Assembly (NCBI RefSeq): GCF_945859825.1
Contig: NZ_CAMAPC010000004.1
Span: forward strand, 211,770-275,769
Direction: 5' to 3'
Origin: Pseudoalteromonas holothuriae
GTDB lineage: Bacteria; Pseudomonadota; Gammaproteobacteria; Enterobacterales; Alteromonadaceae
DNA: 64,000 nt
Positions within the stretch are counted from its first letter, which is position 1. Every line of letters begins with the position of its first letter. Of the stretch, positions 52,105 to 61,181 are shown one piece after another. The position numbers and the translations under genes are program-made. The notes beneath the pieces are model-generated. The model worked only from the letters and a program-made list of their open reading frames with translations, had not been told where the DNA came from and did no database searches.

Positions 52105-52322
52105 CGATCGGTGTGTGCCTTACCCTTTTTAGGCTTTTCTGACTGTACTCCTTCTTTTGGTACAATAGAAAAGTACAATAACAATGTGAGCCATGAAAAC
52201 ACCAAAGAAGCGATTAGCCAGCCGTTTTTCTCATGGCCTTTTGTACGCTTACTACCAACAATAACCCCTACCGGTATCAAATACGCACAGACAGCAAAAC
52301 ATAATAAGATCAGCTCGCTCAT
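52101..52322 (-). CDS. Small two-helix membrane protein
   Basis: 73-aa protein with two membrane helices (LILLCFAVCAYLIPVGVIVG and GWLIASLVFSWLTLLLYFSIV) and a charged C-terminal tail. The ATG at 52322 overlaps the stop codon of the upstream K+ channel gene (ATGA), so translation should be coupled. No family recognised. The coupling suggests a partner or accessory subunit of the channel, but this is inference. Confidence 0.65.
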   Translation of the reverse strand: MSELILLCFAVCAYLIPVGVIVGSKRTKGHEKNGWLIASLVFSWLTLLLYFSIVPKEGVQSEKPKKGKAHTDR

Positions 52323-53380
52323 ATTAACTTTTGCCAAGCTACTTCGTCAGGCAACACACGCTCAGCAGCAATATAATGTAAAATATCTCCTGCATTAACT
52401 GGATAATCTAATGGCGGGTTCAAGTCCATATTTTGTGCGCTTAAATCATGGGCGATACCCAGTAAGATAGCATCATGCTTTTCTTTAAAGTAATGAAACA
52501 AGGCACCAAATTGACATGTTTTAAGGTTTGCCGGAAGCTGCAAACTAAATTGCGTGTCACCATATAAAGTCGATAACAGCTCTTCTTGTACTCGGCTTGA
52601 ACCAGGGTCTTGCATCGCTCTGACCAAAATCTCTGCTGATTTACTCGAAGAGCATTCAACGTTTTGACAATGTGCTCGCAGCAAATTGACTTTGCTCTCA
52701 TCTACAAATTGAGCACTGATATGTGCATTCTTTTTTACCATCGGGCTGAGCTTTAAAGCGGCCGTGAATGTTTGGTTATCATCTTGCCCATCAATAATGA
52801 TTTTATCTGCATAGCTTGTACTGATGCGTGCTAATTCATCATCATCCGTAAAGCTTGCTAACTTCGCAAAATCAACTTGTGAGTAGCTCAATAATGGATG
52901 TTCAATTTCATCAACAACAGCCAACACAATGCGTCTATCTTGTCTTTTAGCATCGGCTAAAATGTAGTCAATCATCTTCTTTGTTCTTGTGGGGTGCCAA
53001 CCAAAAATAATTATATGGTTACGAAGGTGGTAAAAATCTTTATCGCCAGTCATTGATCTTCTTATCCAAAATGTCATAAATTGGCCTGCCTTACCTAATA
53101 GTACACCAAACAACGCAAGCCCAAATGGAATTTGTACTAGCGCGACAACCCAGCGGCCAAAATCTGTGGTTGCACTAAAATCACCATATCCTACCGTTGA
53201 TGTGGTGACTATATAGTAATAGATAAATGTGTTTGGTTCTATAAGCGCTAATTCCCCAGCGCAAAAAAGTAACACCCAAACCAGTATTAAATGGCACACA
53301 GTCACTGTACTTAAAAGCTGCCAGCTAGCTTGATCTACATGTGCGCGAAAAATGACTACCAACCGTTTGAATATATGCAC
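52319..53380 (-). CDS. Two-transmembrane potassium channel with RCK-like cytoplasmic domain
   Basis: 353-aa protein. The first membrane helix spans about residues 23-42, followed by a pore loop with selectivity filter TSTVGYGDF (TVGYGD at 62-67) and a second helix (VALVQIPFGLALFGVLLG, about 79-96). The rest is cytoplasmic and starts with a Rossmann-type HIIIFGWHPTRTKK segment like the N-lobe of an RCK/TrkA-N domain, then ends with a TrkA-C-like region. Such channels gate on ligands binding the RCK ring. It reads into the overlapping small membrane protein gene. Confidence 0.88.
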   Translation of the reverse strand: MHIFKRLVVIFRAHVDQASWQLLSTVTVCHLILVWVLLFCAGELALIEPNTFIYYYIVTTSTVGYGDFSATTDFGRWVVALVQIPFGLALFGVLLGKAGQFMTFWIRRSMTGDKDFYHLRNHIIIFGWHPTRTKKMIDYILADAKRQDRRIVLAVVDEIEHPLLSYSQVDFAKLASFTDDDELARISTSYADKIIIDGQDDNQTFTAALKLSPMVKKNAHISAQFVDESKVNLLRAHCQNVECSSSKSAEILVRAMQDPGSSRVQEELLSTLYGDTQFSLQLPANLKTCQFGALFHYFKEKHDAILLGIAHDLSAQNMDLNPPLDYPVNAGDILHYIAAERVLPDEVAWQKLI

Positions 53381-53831
53381 TAAAGTCTCCGTATTCCTGA
53401 TTACAGCACTATCTTACCTAAACCGTAAACTCACTATGGCAAAGCACACAGCAAAAATAAACACGCCCTAGAGTTCCTCTAAATAAGAATTATAAATGTT
53501 TAATTTACAAAGGAAATAGGCAAACTAAAGTCCATCCAGAAAAGAATGAGTACTCTCTAGTATGGCAACTGCCTAAGATCCCTATAATTATTACCTAAGT
53601 ACGATTTTGCACTGTGATATGTCAATAACTTATCCCATATGATAGCGCCAACTTCTATTGACATCTAAAGAAGTATTCTCGCTAAAATTTGAACACATAA
53701 GTTCTCATCTTGATAGATCACCTGCAAGCTTTCTTAAGATCCAAGCTACGAATTCTATTGTACTTGACTATGCGCATGGTTAATTTCTTTGATATAGTCT
53801 TATCTATATTAAAGAAAAAATTGGATGTGGT
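53381..53831. other. Intergenic region between the K+ channel gene and cheV
   Basis: 451 bp between divergent genes. A/T-rich with no ORF carrying a ribosome-binding site and no strong hairpin. It must hold the promoters of both neighbours. TATAGT at 53794-53799 could be a -10 for cheV, but no -35 at normal spacing is convincing. Confidence 0.5.
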
Positions 53832-54779
53832 ATGGCTGGCTTATTAGCATCTGTAGATCAAAGAACGCAACTGGTAGGTGAAAACCGTCTAGAGCTTTTG
53901 CTGTTTCATCTGCATAGTCGCCATTTCTTTGCACTCAACGTCTTTAAAGTAAAAGAAGTCGTTAAACTGCCGCATCTTAATATAATACCCAACGCTCACC
54001 CTAAAGTATGTGGTGTAACAACCATTCGTGGAGAGTCCATCCCTGTCATTGACCTTCGTAAAGCGATTTGTATGCCTGATTGTGGTCAAGATACTGATAG
54101 CAACTTAGTGATCACCGAATATAACCGTACAATACAAGCATTTCTTGTTGGTAAAGTAGATCAAATCGTAAACACCACATGGCAAGACATTATGCCCACG
54201 CCCAGTTCGGTGGGGAAAAACCACTATCTAACAGCCCTAACAAAAATTAAACGTGATGGGGCTGAACACATCGTGGAGATCATTGATGTTGAAAAAGTAT
54301 TAGCCGAAATAGTGTCTTATGATGTCATCATACCTGAAGGAATTTTAGATAAGGAGATTATTAATGAGTTCCAAGGTCGTAAAATTCTCCATGCCGATGA
54401 CTCGCCAACCGCACGCCGTCAAGTGTCAGACACGCTGGCACAGTTAGGCATTGAAATTATTCCTGCCACCGATGGTCAAGAAGCCTTGAACGTATTAAAA
54501 CATTGGGCCGATGAAGGTATTGATGTTAATAAAGAGCTACTGGCTGTGATCACAGATGCCGAAATGCCCGCAATGGATGGTTACCGGCTCACCTACGAAA
54601 TTCGTAACGATAGTCGTTTAAAAAACTTATACGTTATTTTAAATACATCACTCAGTGGTAGCTTTAACCAAGCCATGGTAAAAAAAGTGGGCTGTGATGC
54701 CTTTTTATCAAAATTCCAACCGGATCTATTAGTACAAGAGATGCAAAATAGACTCAAATCTGTATTAGATAAAGAATAA
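53832..54779 (+). CDS. cheV: Chemotaxis coupling protein CheV
   Basis: 315-aa protein joining an N-terminal CheW-like domain (LFHLHSRHFFALNVFKVKEVV ... VTTIRGESIPVIDLRKAI, about residues 20-165) to a C-terminal receiver domain (ILHADDSPTARRQVSDTL with acidic Asp pair near 190, phospho-acceptor Asp in VITDAEMPAMDGYRL near 240, and FLSKF with the conserved Lys near 297). It couples chemoreceptors to CheA and may act as a phosphate sink. No che operon is adjacent; a CheW-CZB gene lies 5.5 kb downstream on the same strand. Confidence 0.94.
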   Translation: MAGLLASVDQRTQLVGENRLELLLFHLHSRHFFALNVFKVKEVVKLPHLNIIPNAHPKVCGVTTIRGESIPVIDLRKAICMPDCGQDTDSNLVITEYNRTIQAFLVGKVDQIVNTTWQDIMPTPSSVGKNHYLTALTKIKRDGAEHIVEIIDVEKVLAEIVSYDVIIPEGILDKEIINEFQGRKILHADDSPTARRQVSDTLAQLGIEIIPATDGQEALNVLKHWADEGIDVNKELLAVITDAEMPAMDGYRLTYEIRNDSRLKNLYVILNTSLSGSFNQAMVKKVGCDAFLSKFQPDLLVQEMQNRLKSVLDKE

Positions 54780-54928
54780 CTGGTTATTTATACAGCTTAA
54801 TAGGTAGGTTTTTTATTTAAAATTCAAATAGATAGTGATTACCACAGTAGTTTTTCATGTGCTGAACTGGGCAACCCCCCCCTAACACAGGTATACTTTG
54901 CGCTCAATTAACATATATAGGCGCGGCA

Positions 54929-57094
54929 ATGGACGTTTCTGAATTAATCGATGGCTTAAACGAAAAACAACGTGAAGCAGTGGCAGCGCCACTGAGTAAT
55001 ATGTTGGTCCTTGCCGGTGCCGGTTCAGGTAAAACTCGTGTACTTGTACACCGCATAGCTTGGTTAATGCAGGTTGAACACGCCTCAGCTTATAGTATTT
55101 TTGCTGTTACCTTTACCAATAAAGCAGCTAAAGAAATGCGTACACGGGTAGAAGAAACACTACGCTCACCCGTTGGCGGTATGTGGATTGGTACGTTCCA
55201 TGGTTTATCTCATCGTATTTTACGCGCTCATCACCGTGAAGCGAAACTACCTGAAGCGTTTCAAATTTTAGACAGTGACGACCAAGTGCGTATGATCCGC
55301 CGCTTATTGAAAGCGATGAACATTGATGAAAAAAAATGGCCAGCCAAACAAATTGCCTGGTATATCAGTGCCCGCAAGGATGAAGGACAAAGGCCAAAAG
55401 ATATTCAAGCATACGATGTAAACGAGCAATTGTTATTGCGTGTTTATACCGCTTACCAAGACGCCTGTGATCGCGCAGGGTTAGTAGACTTTGCTGAAAT
55501 ACTATTACGTTGTTATGAATTGCTATGCCAACAACCCACTCTGCTCAGGCACTACCAACAACGCTTTAGACATATGTTGGTCGATGAATTTCAAGATACT
55601 AATAGCATTCAATATCAATGGCTAAAGTTGTTAGCTGGAAATGAAAATAACATGATGATTGTTGGCGACGATGATCAAAGTATTTATGGTTGGCGTGGTG
55701 CAAAAGTAGAGAATATCAAACGCTTTTTAGACGATTTTTCCGCACAAACTATTCGACTAGAACAAAATTATCGCTCCACAGCCATTATTTTAAAAGCATC
55801 CAATGCACTCATTCAAAATAATGCTGAGCGTATGGGAAAAAGCTTGTGGACAGAAGGCGACCAAGGTGAGCCGATTTCGATTTATGCCGCCTTTAATGAG
55901 CTAGATGAATCACGCTTTGTTGTGAGTAAAATTCGTTCATGGCTTAATTCTGGTAATGCTTTGCAAGATTGCGCCATTTTATATCGCAATAATGCGCAGT
56001 CTCGTGTTTTAGAAGAAGCCTTATTGCAAGAAGGTCTAAAGTACCGAATCTATGGTGGTATGCGCTTCTTTGAACGCCAAGAAATTAAAGACGCCCTCGC
56101 TTATTTACGCTTGATAAGTAATCGCCAAGACGATGCCGCATTTGAGCGCGTGATCAACACCCCAGCCAGAGGTATTGGTGATAAAACGCTCAGCCACATT
56201 CGTGATTGTGCGCGAAATGAGTCGATGCCATTGTGGTATGCGGCTAAAGCGGTATTAGAGCAAAAACACCTTGCTGGGAGAGCCGCTACCGCCATTGCAC
56301 GATTTATAGAATTAGTTGAGCAATTGGATGATAAAATTACTGAACTAGAACTTTCAGAACAAGCTAAAACTACCATTGAAGGCTCTGGGCTTATGGCCAT
56401 GTATCAAGCCGAAAAAGGTGAAAAAGGCCGTGCTCGTGTAGAAAACTTAGAAGAGTTAATCAGCGCCTGTGGTCAATATGAGCTTCCAATCGATGAAGAT
56501 TTTAGTTCTCCTTTACAAGGCTTCTTAGCTTACACCTCTTTGGAATCTGGTGAAGGGCAAGCTGACGAGCATGAAGATGCAGTACAAATGATGACGCTGC
56601 ACTCAGCTAAAGGCTTAGAATTCCCGCTAGTATTTATGGTTGGCGTTGAAGAAGGCATGTTCCCTTCGCAACAAAGCCATGAAGAATCAGGTCGCTTAGA
56701 AGAAGAGCGTCGCTTATGTTACGTCGGTATGACACGTGCTATGGATAAATTGTACATTAGTCACGCTGAAAGTCGCCGCTTGTACGGGCAAGAAAAACAC
56801 CACAGTCCTTCTCGATTTTTACGTGAATTACCAGAAGAGTGCATTGAAGAAATTCGCATCAAAACCCAAGTTTCTCGACCTGTTAACAGTGGCCGATTTA
56901 GTGCTTCGGTAACCCATGCTGCCTTTGAAGACAGTGGCTACAACCTTGGAGAACGCGTTTTGCACGCTAAGTTTGGTGCAGGTACTGTACTAAACTATGA
57001 AGGCAGTGGCGCACAATCTCGGATCCAAGTGAACTTTGATGATGTAGGCAGCAAGTGGTTGGTAACAGCATATGCCCGTTTACAAAGCCTCTAA
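54929..57094 (+). CDS. uvrD: DNA helicase II UvrD
   Basis: 3'-to-5' SF1 helicase for mismatch and nucleotide excision repair. The 721-aa protein shows all motifs in order: NEKQREAV (Q), LAGAGSGKTRVL (Walker A, about 28-39), FTNKAAKEM (Ia), VDEFQDTN (II, about 219), GDDDQSIYGWRGA (III), LEQNYRST (IV), TLHSAKGLEFPLVF (V) and YVGMTRA (VI). The C-terminal tail FGAGTVLNYEGSG...VNFDDVGSKWLV is the UvrD Tudor-like end. Its 3' end overlaps tmcA by 23 nt. Confident. Confidence 0.97.
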   Translation: MDVSELIDGLNEKQREAVAAPLSNMLVLAGAGSGKTRVLVHRIAWLMQVEHASAYSIFAVTFTNKAAKEMRTRVEETLRSPVGGMWIGTFHGLSHRILRAHHREAKLPEAFQILDSDDQVRMIRRLLKAMNIDEKKWPAKQIAWYISARKDEGQRPKDIQAYDVNEQLLLRVYTAYQDACDRAGLVDFAEILLRCYELLCQQPTLLRHYQQRFRHMLVDEFQDTNSIQYQWLKLLAGNENNMMIVGDDDQSIYGWRGAKVENIKRFLDDFSAQTIRLEQNYRSTAIILKASNALIQNNAERMGKSLWTEGDQGEPISIYAAFNELDESRFVVSKIRSWLNSGNALQDCAILYRNNAQSRVLEEALLQEGLKYRIYGGMRFFERQEIKDALAYLRLISNRQDDAAFERVINTPARGIGDKTLSHIRDCARNESMPLWYAAKAVLEQKHLAGRAATAIARFIELVEQLDDKITELELSEQAKTTIEGSGLMAMYQAEKGEKGRARVENLEELISACGQYELPIDEDFSSPLQGFLAYTSLESGEGQADEHEDAVQMMTLHSAKGLEFPLVFMVGVEEGMFPSQQSHEESGRLEEERRLCYVGMTRAMDKLYISHAESRRLYGQEKHHSPSRFLRELPEECIEEIRIKTQVSRPVNSGRFSASVTHAAFEDSGYNLGERVLHAKFGAGTVLNYEGSGAQSRIQVNFDDVGSKWLVTAYARLQSL

Positions 57095-59147
57095 ATTAGC
57101 ACCATTACTCACTGAACTGGCCCGCAATCGGCACCGCCAACTATTATTACTGTGCGGCGAGCATGAATGGGCCATCAAGCAGCTCAATGAATTATTTGAC
57201 CTATCAGATAGTGACCGCTTGTTGCTATCGAAACATCCAGCACTTGAGCATGCATGCTGGCTTGAGCATTTACACCAAATTCTTGGCCAAGAGTTTGCTC
57301 TGGCAATTTATGATGGCTACAGTGGCATTGAACCTAATAAACTGGCCGCTCTGAGCGGCACTGTTAAAGCAGGTGGACTCCTGATACTTATTTTGCCAGA
57401 GCTTAGTCAACTATCAAATTGGCTCGACCCGAGTGCGGCTACTTGGTGCTCTCATGGCTTTAGTGTCAATCAAAGCCCTTTTTTACAACGCTGGCAAAAA
57501 CTACTTAGACAACTCAATGTGTCATACCTATCGCAATGTGATGGCTTATTTTTGTCACTTCATGGCATAAAACAGCAGTCTCAAGCAAATTATAATGAAC
57601 AAAAAAGTATCATCGAAAAAATTGCCAATAACTTAACGTGTAAAAAACCACAACCCACTTTATTAAGTGCAGATCGGGGGAGAGGGAAATCAGCCTCTCT
57701 TGGATTGCTTGCAGCACACCTCAGAGGGCAGAGTTTCATTATTTGCGCGCTACAATACCGTGCTGTTAAAAATAGCTTTAAACATTTAGCGCAACAACTT
57801 GGTTTAGAGTACAAAGGTCATGAAAAGCAGTTAGCAAATCTGCACTTTATGCCGCCGGACCAACTATTAAAATTACAAATAGAAAATCAAGTATTACTTA
57901 TCGATGAAGCAGCAGCCATTCCAGTACCAGTATTAATTGCACTTGCTGAAAAAACCAAACGCTGCGTATTTTCAAGTACCATAATCGGATACGAGGGTAA
58001 TGGACGAGGTTATACTCTTCGCTTTAAACAGTACTTATCTGATCATCACCCTGACTTTATCTGCGAGCACTTACAACAACCTATTCGCTATCAACAAAAT
58101 GATCCGCTTGAAAAGCAGATAAATCATTTATTTGCTTTAGATTGCCAATACCCTATAGCACGTGGCAGTAGCAATATCACCTTTGAGCAACTTAAAAGCC
58201 AAGATCTAGTACAAAATGAGCAGTTGCTGCATCAAGCATTTTCTCTTTTAGTACTCGCTCACTATCAAACAACCGTGAATGACTTGCGTCAATTGTTAGA
58301 TAGCCCGTCACAGGTCATTTTTATTGTGCGCAACACTGAGCAGGTTTTGGGCCTATGTTTGGTGAATATAGAAGGACAAATCAGCGAGGACTTACATAGT
58401 GAGATAGCCACAGGTACTCGCCGCCCTCAAGGACACTTACTACCACAACAGCTATTTTCGATTCAAGGTAACCAGCACTTTTTAACCGCAAAAATCGCCC
58501 GCATAGTGCGTATTGCCATAGCACCTCAGTTACATACTCAAGGATTAGGTACAGCACTGCTTAACTATACTCACCAACAACTCGGCCAATCGGTTGACTA
58601 TTTTGGTAGTAGCTTTGGCGCAACATCTAGACTACTCAAGTTTTGGCAAAAAAATGGCTATCAAACAACAAAGTTAGGATTCAAGCAAGACAAAGCCAGC
58701 GGTGAATATGCAGCTATAGTATTAAAAAACGTAACCGAATCAAATTTTTATATTAATAAGTTATGTCAACATTTTAGAATGAACTTCTGCTACCAACTGA
58801 GTAATCATTATCAGTACTTACCCTGGCAATTGGCTAAACAAATTTTAACCGCTATGCCAAACCTTACATTACCTAAACAAGTAACTGAACAGCTAAACTT
58901 TATGGTGAACAAAGCAACGATGCTTGAGCAAGACAGTGCCACTATCTGGAAAGTACTAATCACGTGTCCAAAATTATTACTTGAGTTATCAGATGTTTCA
59001 CAACAGCTAGGGATTAGACTATTATTACAAAATAATACTAAAGAGTGGCTCAAAAGCGACTTACCCCTAGACTCAAAAAAGCAGTTTTCTCATGCTTTTA
59101 ATACCTTGGTATCAGAAATACATGGACAGCTTAACTCGCTACACTAA
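57072..59147 (+). CDS. tmcA: tRNA(Met) cytidine acetyltransferase TmcA
   Basis: Forms N4-acetylcytidine at the wobble base of elongator tRNA-Met, using ATP and acetyl-CoA. The 691-aa protein has an RNA-helicase-like module with Walker A SADRGRGKSASLG (about residues 199-211) and Walker B LLIDEAAAIPVP (about 275-286). A GNAT acetyltransferase follows (ARIVRIAIAPQLHTQGLGTALLNY, about 475-498), then an RNA-binding tail. It starts inside the uvrD end (ATG 57072), and its own end overlaps the binding-protein gene by 26 nt, so the three are likely one operon. Confidence 0.93.
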   Translation: MPVYKASKLAPLLTELARNRHRQLLLLCGEHEWAIKQLNELFDLSDSDRLLLSKHPALEHACWLEHLHQILGQEFALAIYDGYSGIEPNKLAALSGTVKAGGLLILILPELSQLSNWLDPSAATWCSHGFSVNQSPFLQRWQKLLRQLNVSYLSQCDGLFLSLHGIKQQSQANYNEQKSIIEKIANNLTCKKPQPTLLSADRGRGKSASLGLLAAHLRGQSFIICALQYRAVKNSFKHLAQQLGLEYKGHEKQLANLHFMPPDQLLKLQIENQVLLIDEAAAIPVPVLIALAEKTKRCVFSSTIIGYEGNGRGYTLRFKQYLSDHHPDFICEHLQQPIRYQQNDPLEKQINHLFALDCQYPIARGSSNITFEQLKSQDLVQNEQLLHQAFSLLVLAHYQTTVNDLRQLLDSPSQVIFIVRNTEQVLGLCLVNIEGQISEDLHSEIATGTRRPQGHLLPQQLFSIQGNQHFLTAKIARIVRIAIAPQLHTQGLGTALLNYTHQQLGQSVDYFGSSFGATSRLLKFWQKNGYQTTKLGFKQDKASGEYAAIVLKNVTESNFYINKLCQHFRMNFCYQLSNHYQYLPWQLAKQILTAMPNLTLPKQVTEQLNFMVNKATMLEQDSATIWKVLITCPKLLLELSDVSQQLGIRLLLQNNTKEWLKSDLPLDSKKQFSHAFNTLVSEIHGQLNSLH

Positions 59148-60231
59148 AACACTTTTCATCACCTTACTCTTTTTAGTGAGTGAACACAGTCTGTGTAACG
59201 AATCTGCGCCAATAAAACTGGGTATGTCAATTGCGTTAAGTGGTCCCGCTCAAGAAATTGGCAAGCAACTTCATGCTGGCGCAATGTTGCACTTTAATCG
59301 TGTTAACCAGCAAGGAGGGATAAAAGACAGGGTCATACAGCTTATTGTCCGAGATGATGGTTATGAGCCTAATCGTACAGTCCATAACACCCGGTTTTTT
59401 ATCTATGAGCAAAATGTTGACGCCCTTTTTGGCTTTATGGGCACACCTACAACATCAGCGATACGACCCCTATTAGAACACAGTAAAACACCGTTACTTA
59501 TGCCTTTTACGGGGGCTGATTTTTTACATCATGTCGGCAATTATCATATATTTAACCTACGAGCTAGCTATCAAGATGAAGCTAACGAACAGATCAAATA
59601 CTTGGTTAAAGAACAAGGACATCAGAAAATCGCGCTTTTAATTCAAGCGGATGAATTTGGTATTACGCTAGAGAAAAGTTTAACTAAAGCACTAGCTCAA
59701 CAAAGCTTGCAACCCACTGTTATATCTCGTTTTAGACGAAATACTAATGATGTTGAAAAAGCACATGCACAAATAAACACAACCAAAGCAACTGCGGTGA
59801 TAATGATTGGTACTTATGAACCATTAGCAAAATTTGTGAAGTTAGCGACTAATAATCAGCAAAATTTAGAGTTCACTAGTGTTTCGTTTGTCTCAAGTAA
59901 AGCACTGTTTGCAAGAATAAAGCCTGAACAAACCATTATGGTCACAGAAGTAGTACCTAACCCCATTTTATGCCAAGCAAAGCTGTGTGAGCAATTTCGG
60001 CGCCTTGTTCAACGAGAAACAAACTTGAAAATCGATCACATCCTATTTGAAGGTTATCTTAATGCGTTGGTATTCAGTCGTGCCGCGCAACAATGCGCAG
60101 CACAATATTCACAGCAATGCCTACTTAGAAAGTTACCATGGGTACTTGAGCATGACAGTGATTTAAAAGCACTTTTTAAACTCTCTGATCATCAAAAGAA
60201 ATTGCCTGTGTACCGATCATATTCATCATAA
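59122..60231 (+). CDS. Orphan periplasmic ligand-binding protein, Leu/Ile/Val-type (Peripla_BP_6)
   Basis: 369-aa exported protein: signal peptide TKTLFITLLFLVSEHSLC, then a type-I periplasmic binding fold with IKLGMSIALSGPAQEIGKQLHAGAMLHFNRVNQQGGI-like start, VDALFGFMGTPTTSAIRPLLEHSKTPLLMPFTGADFL and HQKIALLIQADEFGI. This is the LivJ/branched amino-acid or amide binding class. There is no permease or ATPase gene nearby, so it is unlikely to serve a local transporter. It overlaps tmcA and precedes a CheW-type gene by 44 bp. ATG 59122 starts at the signal peptide and is preferred over 59092. Confidence 0.85.
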   Translation: MDSLTRYTKTLFITLLFLVSEHSLCNESAPIKLGMSIALSGPAQEIGKQLHAGAMLHFNRVNQQGGIKDRVIQLIVRDDGYEPNRTVHNTRFFIYEQNVDALFGFMGTPTTSAIRPLLEHSKTPLLMPFTGADFLHHVGNYHIFNLRASYQDEANEQIKYLVKEQGHQKIALLIQADEFGITLEKSLTKALAQQSLQPTVISRFRRNTNDVEKAHAQINTTKATAVIMIGTYEPLAKFVKLATNNQQNLEFTSVSFVSSKALFARIKPEQTIMVTEVVPNPILCQAKLCEQFRRLVQRETNLKIDHILFEGYLNALVFSRAAQQCAAQYSQQCLLRKLPWVLEHDSDLKALFKLSDHQKKLPVYRSYSS

Positions 60232-60275
60232 TGTTCTATCCTTAAACAAAACCAAAAGTGCTTGTTGAGGAAAGT

Positions 60276-61124
60276 ATGGATTTAATCAACTTCCGAGTCG
60301 GACAAAAAACTATTTCACTGAAGATTTTAGATATTTTACTCACTGAACGTTACGAAGGAAACTTAACGTCACTGCCTAATGGCAACCCGAGTTTCTTGGG
60401 CGTAAAGGACTACATGGGCACACCCACGCCAATATTCGATCTTGGCATCATTTTAAATAGCCAATCATCCTACGATATAAATAATGCATTGGTTGAATTA
60501 TTAAGGGCTCGCGAAGATGAGCACCGTAGCTGGTTACAAGCATTAGAAAAAAGTGTGGTACATGGACATGATTTTGACAAAGCCAGAGACCCAAAACAAT
60601 GTGAGTTTGGTCAATGGTTTTATAACTTTAAAACCGAAAACGACGATCTCAAAGCCATATTAAGCCGTTTTGAAGAGCCTCATAACCGTTTGCATGCCCT
60701 TGCTGATACATTACTCAGTTTATGTGCCGATGATAAAAAGCAGAAAGCTTTATCGATGTTAGATAAAGAAAAAGCCACAACGTTTTTAAAGCTTATGCGT
60801 CTATTTGAATCCGCTCGGGAACAAATAAGTCTAGACCACAAGCCCATTATTGTGTTTACCACACAAGACGGACATAAGCCGCATATTGGCTTATTAGTCG
60901 ATCAAGTTGAGGATAATATGCACTGTGAAGAAAGCGAAATAAAATCACTCAGTGAAATCACCAACATCGGCTTTGAAATTGACCCTCAGACAAAAAAAAT
61001 GATGCAAGGGTTAATTAAGCGGGGCGACACACATACGGTACTCATTGACCCCAGTGCTATTTTTAGGCCTGAACATTTACAAGGTTATGAACCAGAAGAA
61101 ACCGAGAGTTATGGTTTATTTTAA
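60276..61124 (+). CDS. CheW domain interrupted by a CZB zinc-binding domain
   Basis: 282-aa cytoplasmic protein. Residues 1-62 look like the first half of CheW (LINFRVGQKTISLKILDILLTERYEGNLTSLPNG..., FLGVKDYMGTPTPIFDLGIIL). Residues about 72-190 form a CZB domain with the 3His-1Cys zinc site: His83 (HRSW), Cys109 (CEFGQWFYNF), His136 and His140 (HNRLH). Residues about 190-262 resume CheW (PIIVFTTQDGHKPHIGLLVDQVEDNM...HTVLIDPSAIF). CZB domains sense zinc or hypochlorous acid in chemoreceptors and cyclases. ATG 60276 follows GAGGAAAGT and is preferred to a GTG six codons upstream. Confidence 0.85.
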   Translation: MDLINFRVGQKTISLKILDILLTERYEGNLTSLPNGNPSFLGVKDYMGTPTPIFDLGIILNSQSSYDINNALVELLRAREDEHRSWLQALEKSVVHGHDFDKARDPKQCEFGQWFYNFKTENDDLKAILSRFEEPHNRLHALADTLLSLCADDKKQKALSMLDKEKATTFLKLMRLFESAREQISLDHKPIIVFTTQDGHKPHIGLLVDQVEDNMHCEESEIKSLSEITNIGFEIDPQTKKMMQGLIKRGDTHTVLIDPSAIFRPEHLQGYEPEETESYGLF

Positions 61125-61128
61125 AATA

Positions 61129-61156
61129 AAAAACGCCGCTTAGTCGCGGCGTTTTT
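61129..61156. terminator. Bidirectional terminator between the CheW-CZB gene and typA
   Basis: Perfect 11-bp stem AAAAACGCCGC/GCGGCGTTTTT with TTAGTC loop, immediately between convergent stops at 61124 and 61182; T-runs exist in both directions. Confidence 0.92.
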
Positions 61157-61181
61157 ATCAATATGTAATCAAAAAATCAAA

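Noticed and set aside
60258..61124. Ordinary stand-alone CheW
   Set aside because: The protein is about twice the size of CheW and the middle carries all CZB zinc ligands, so a split CheW-CZB architecture fits better.
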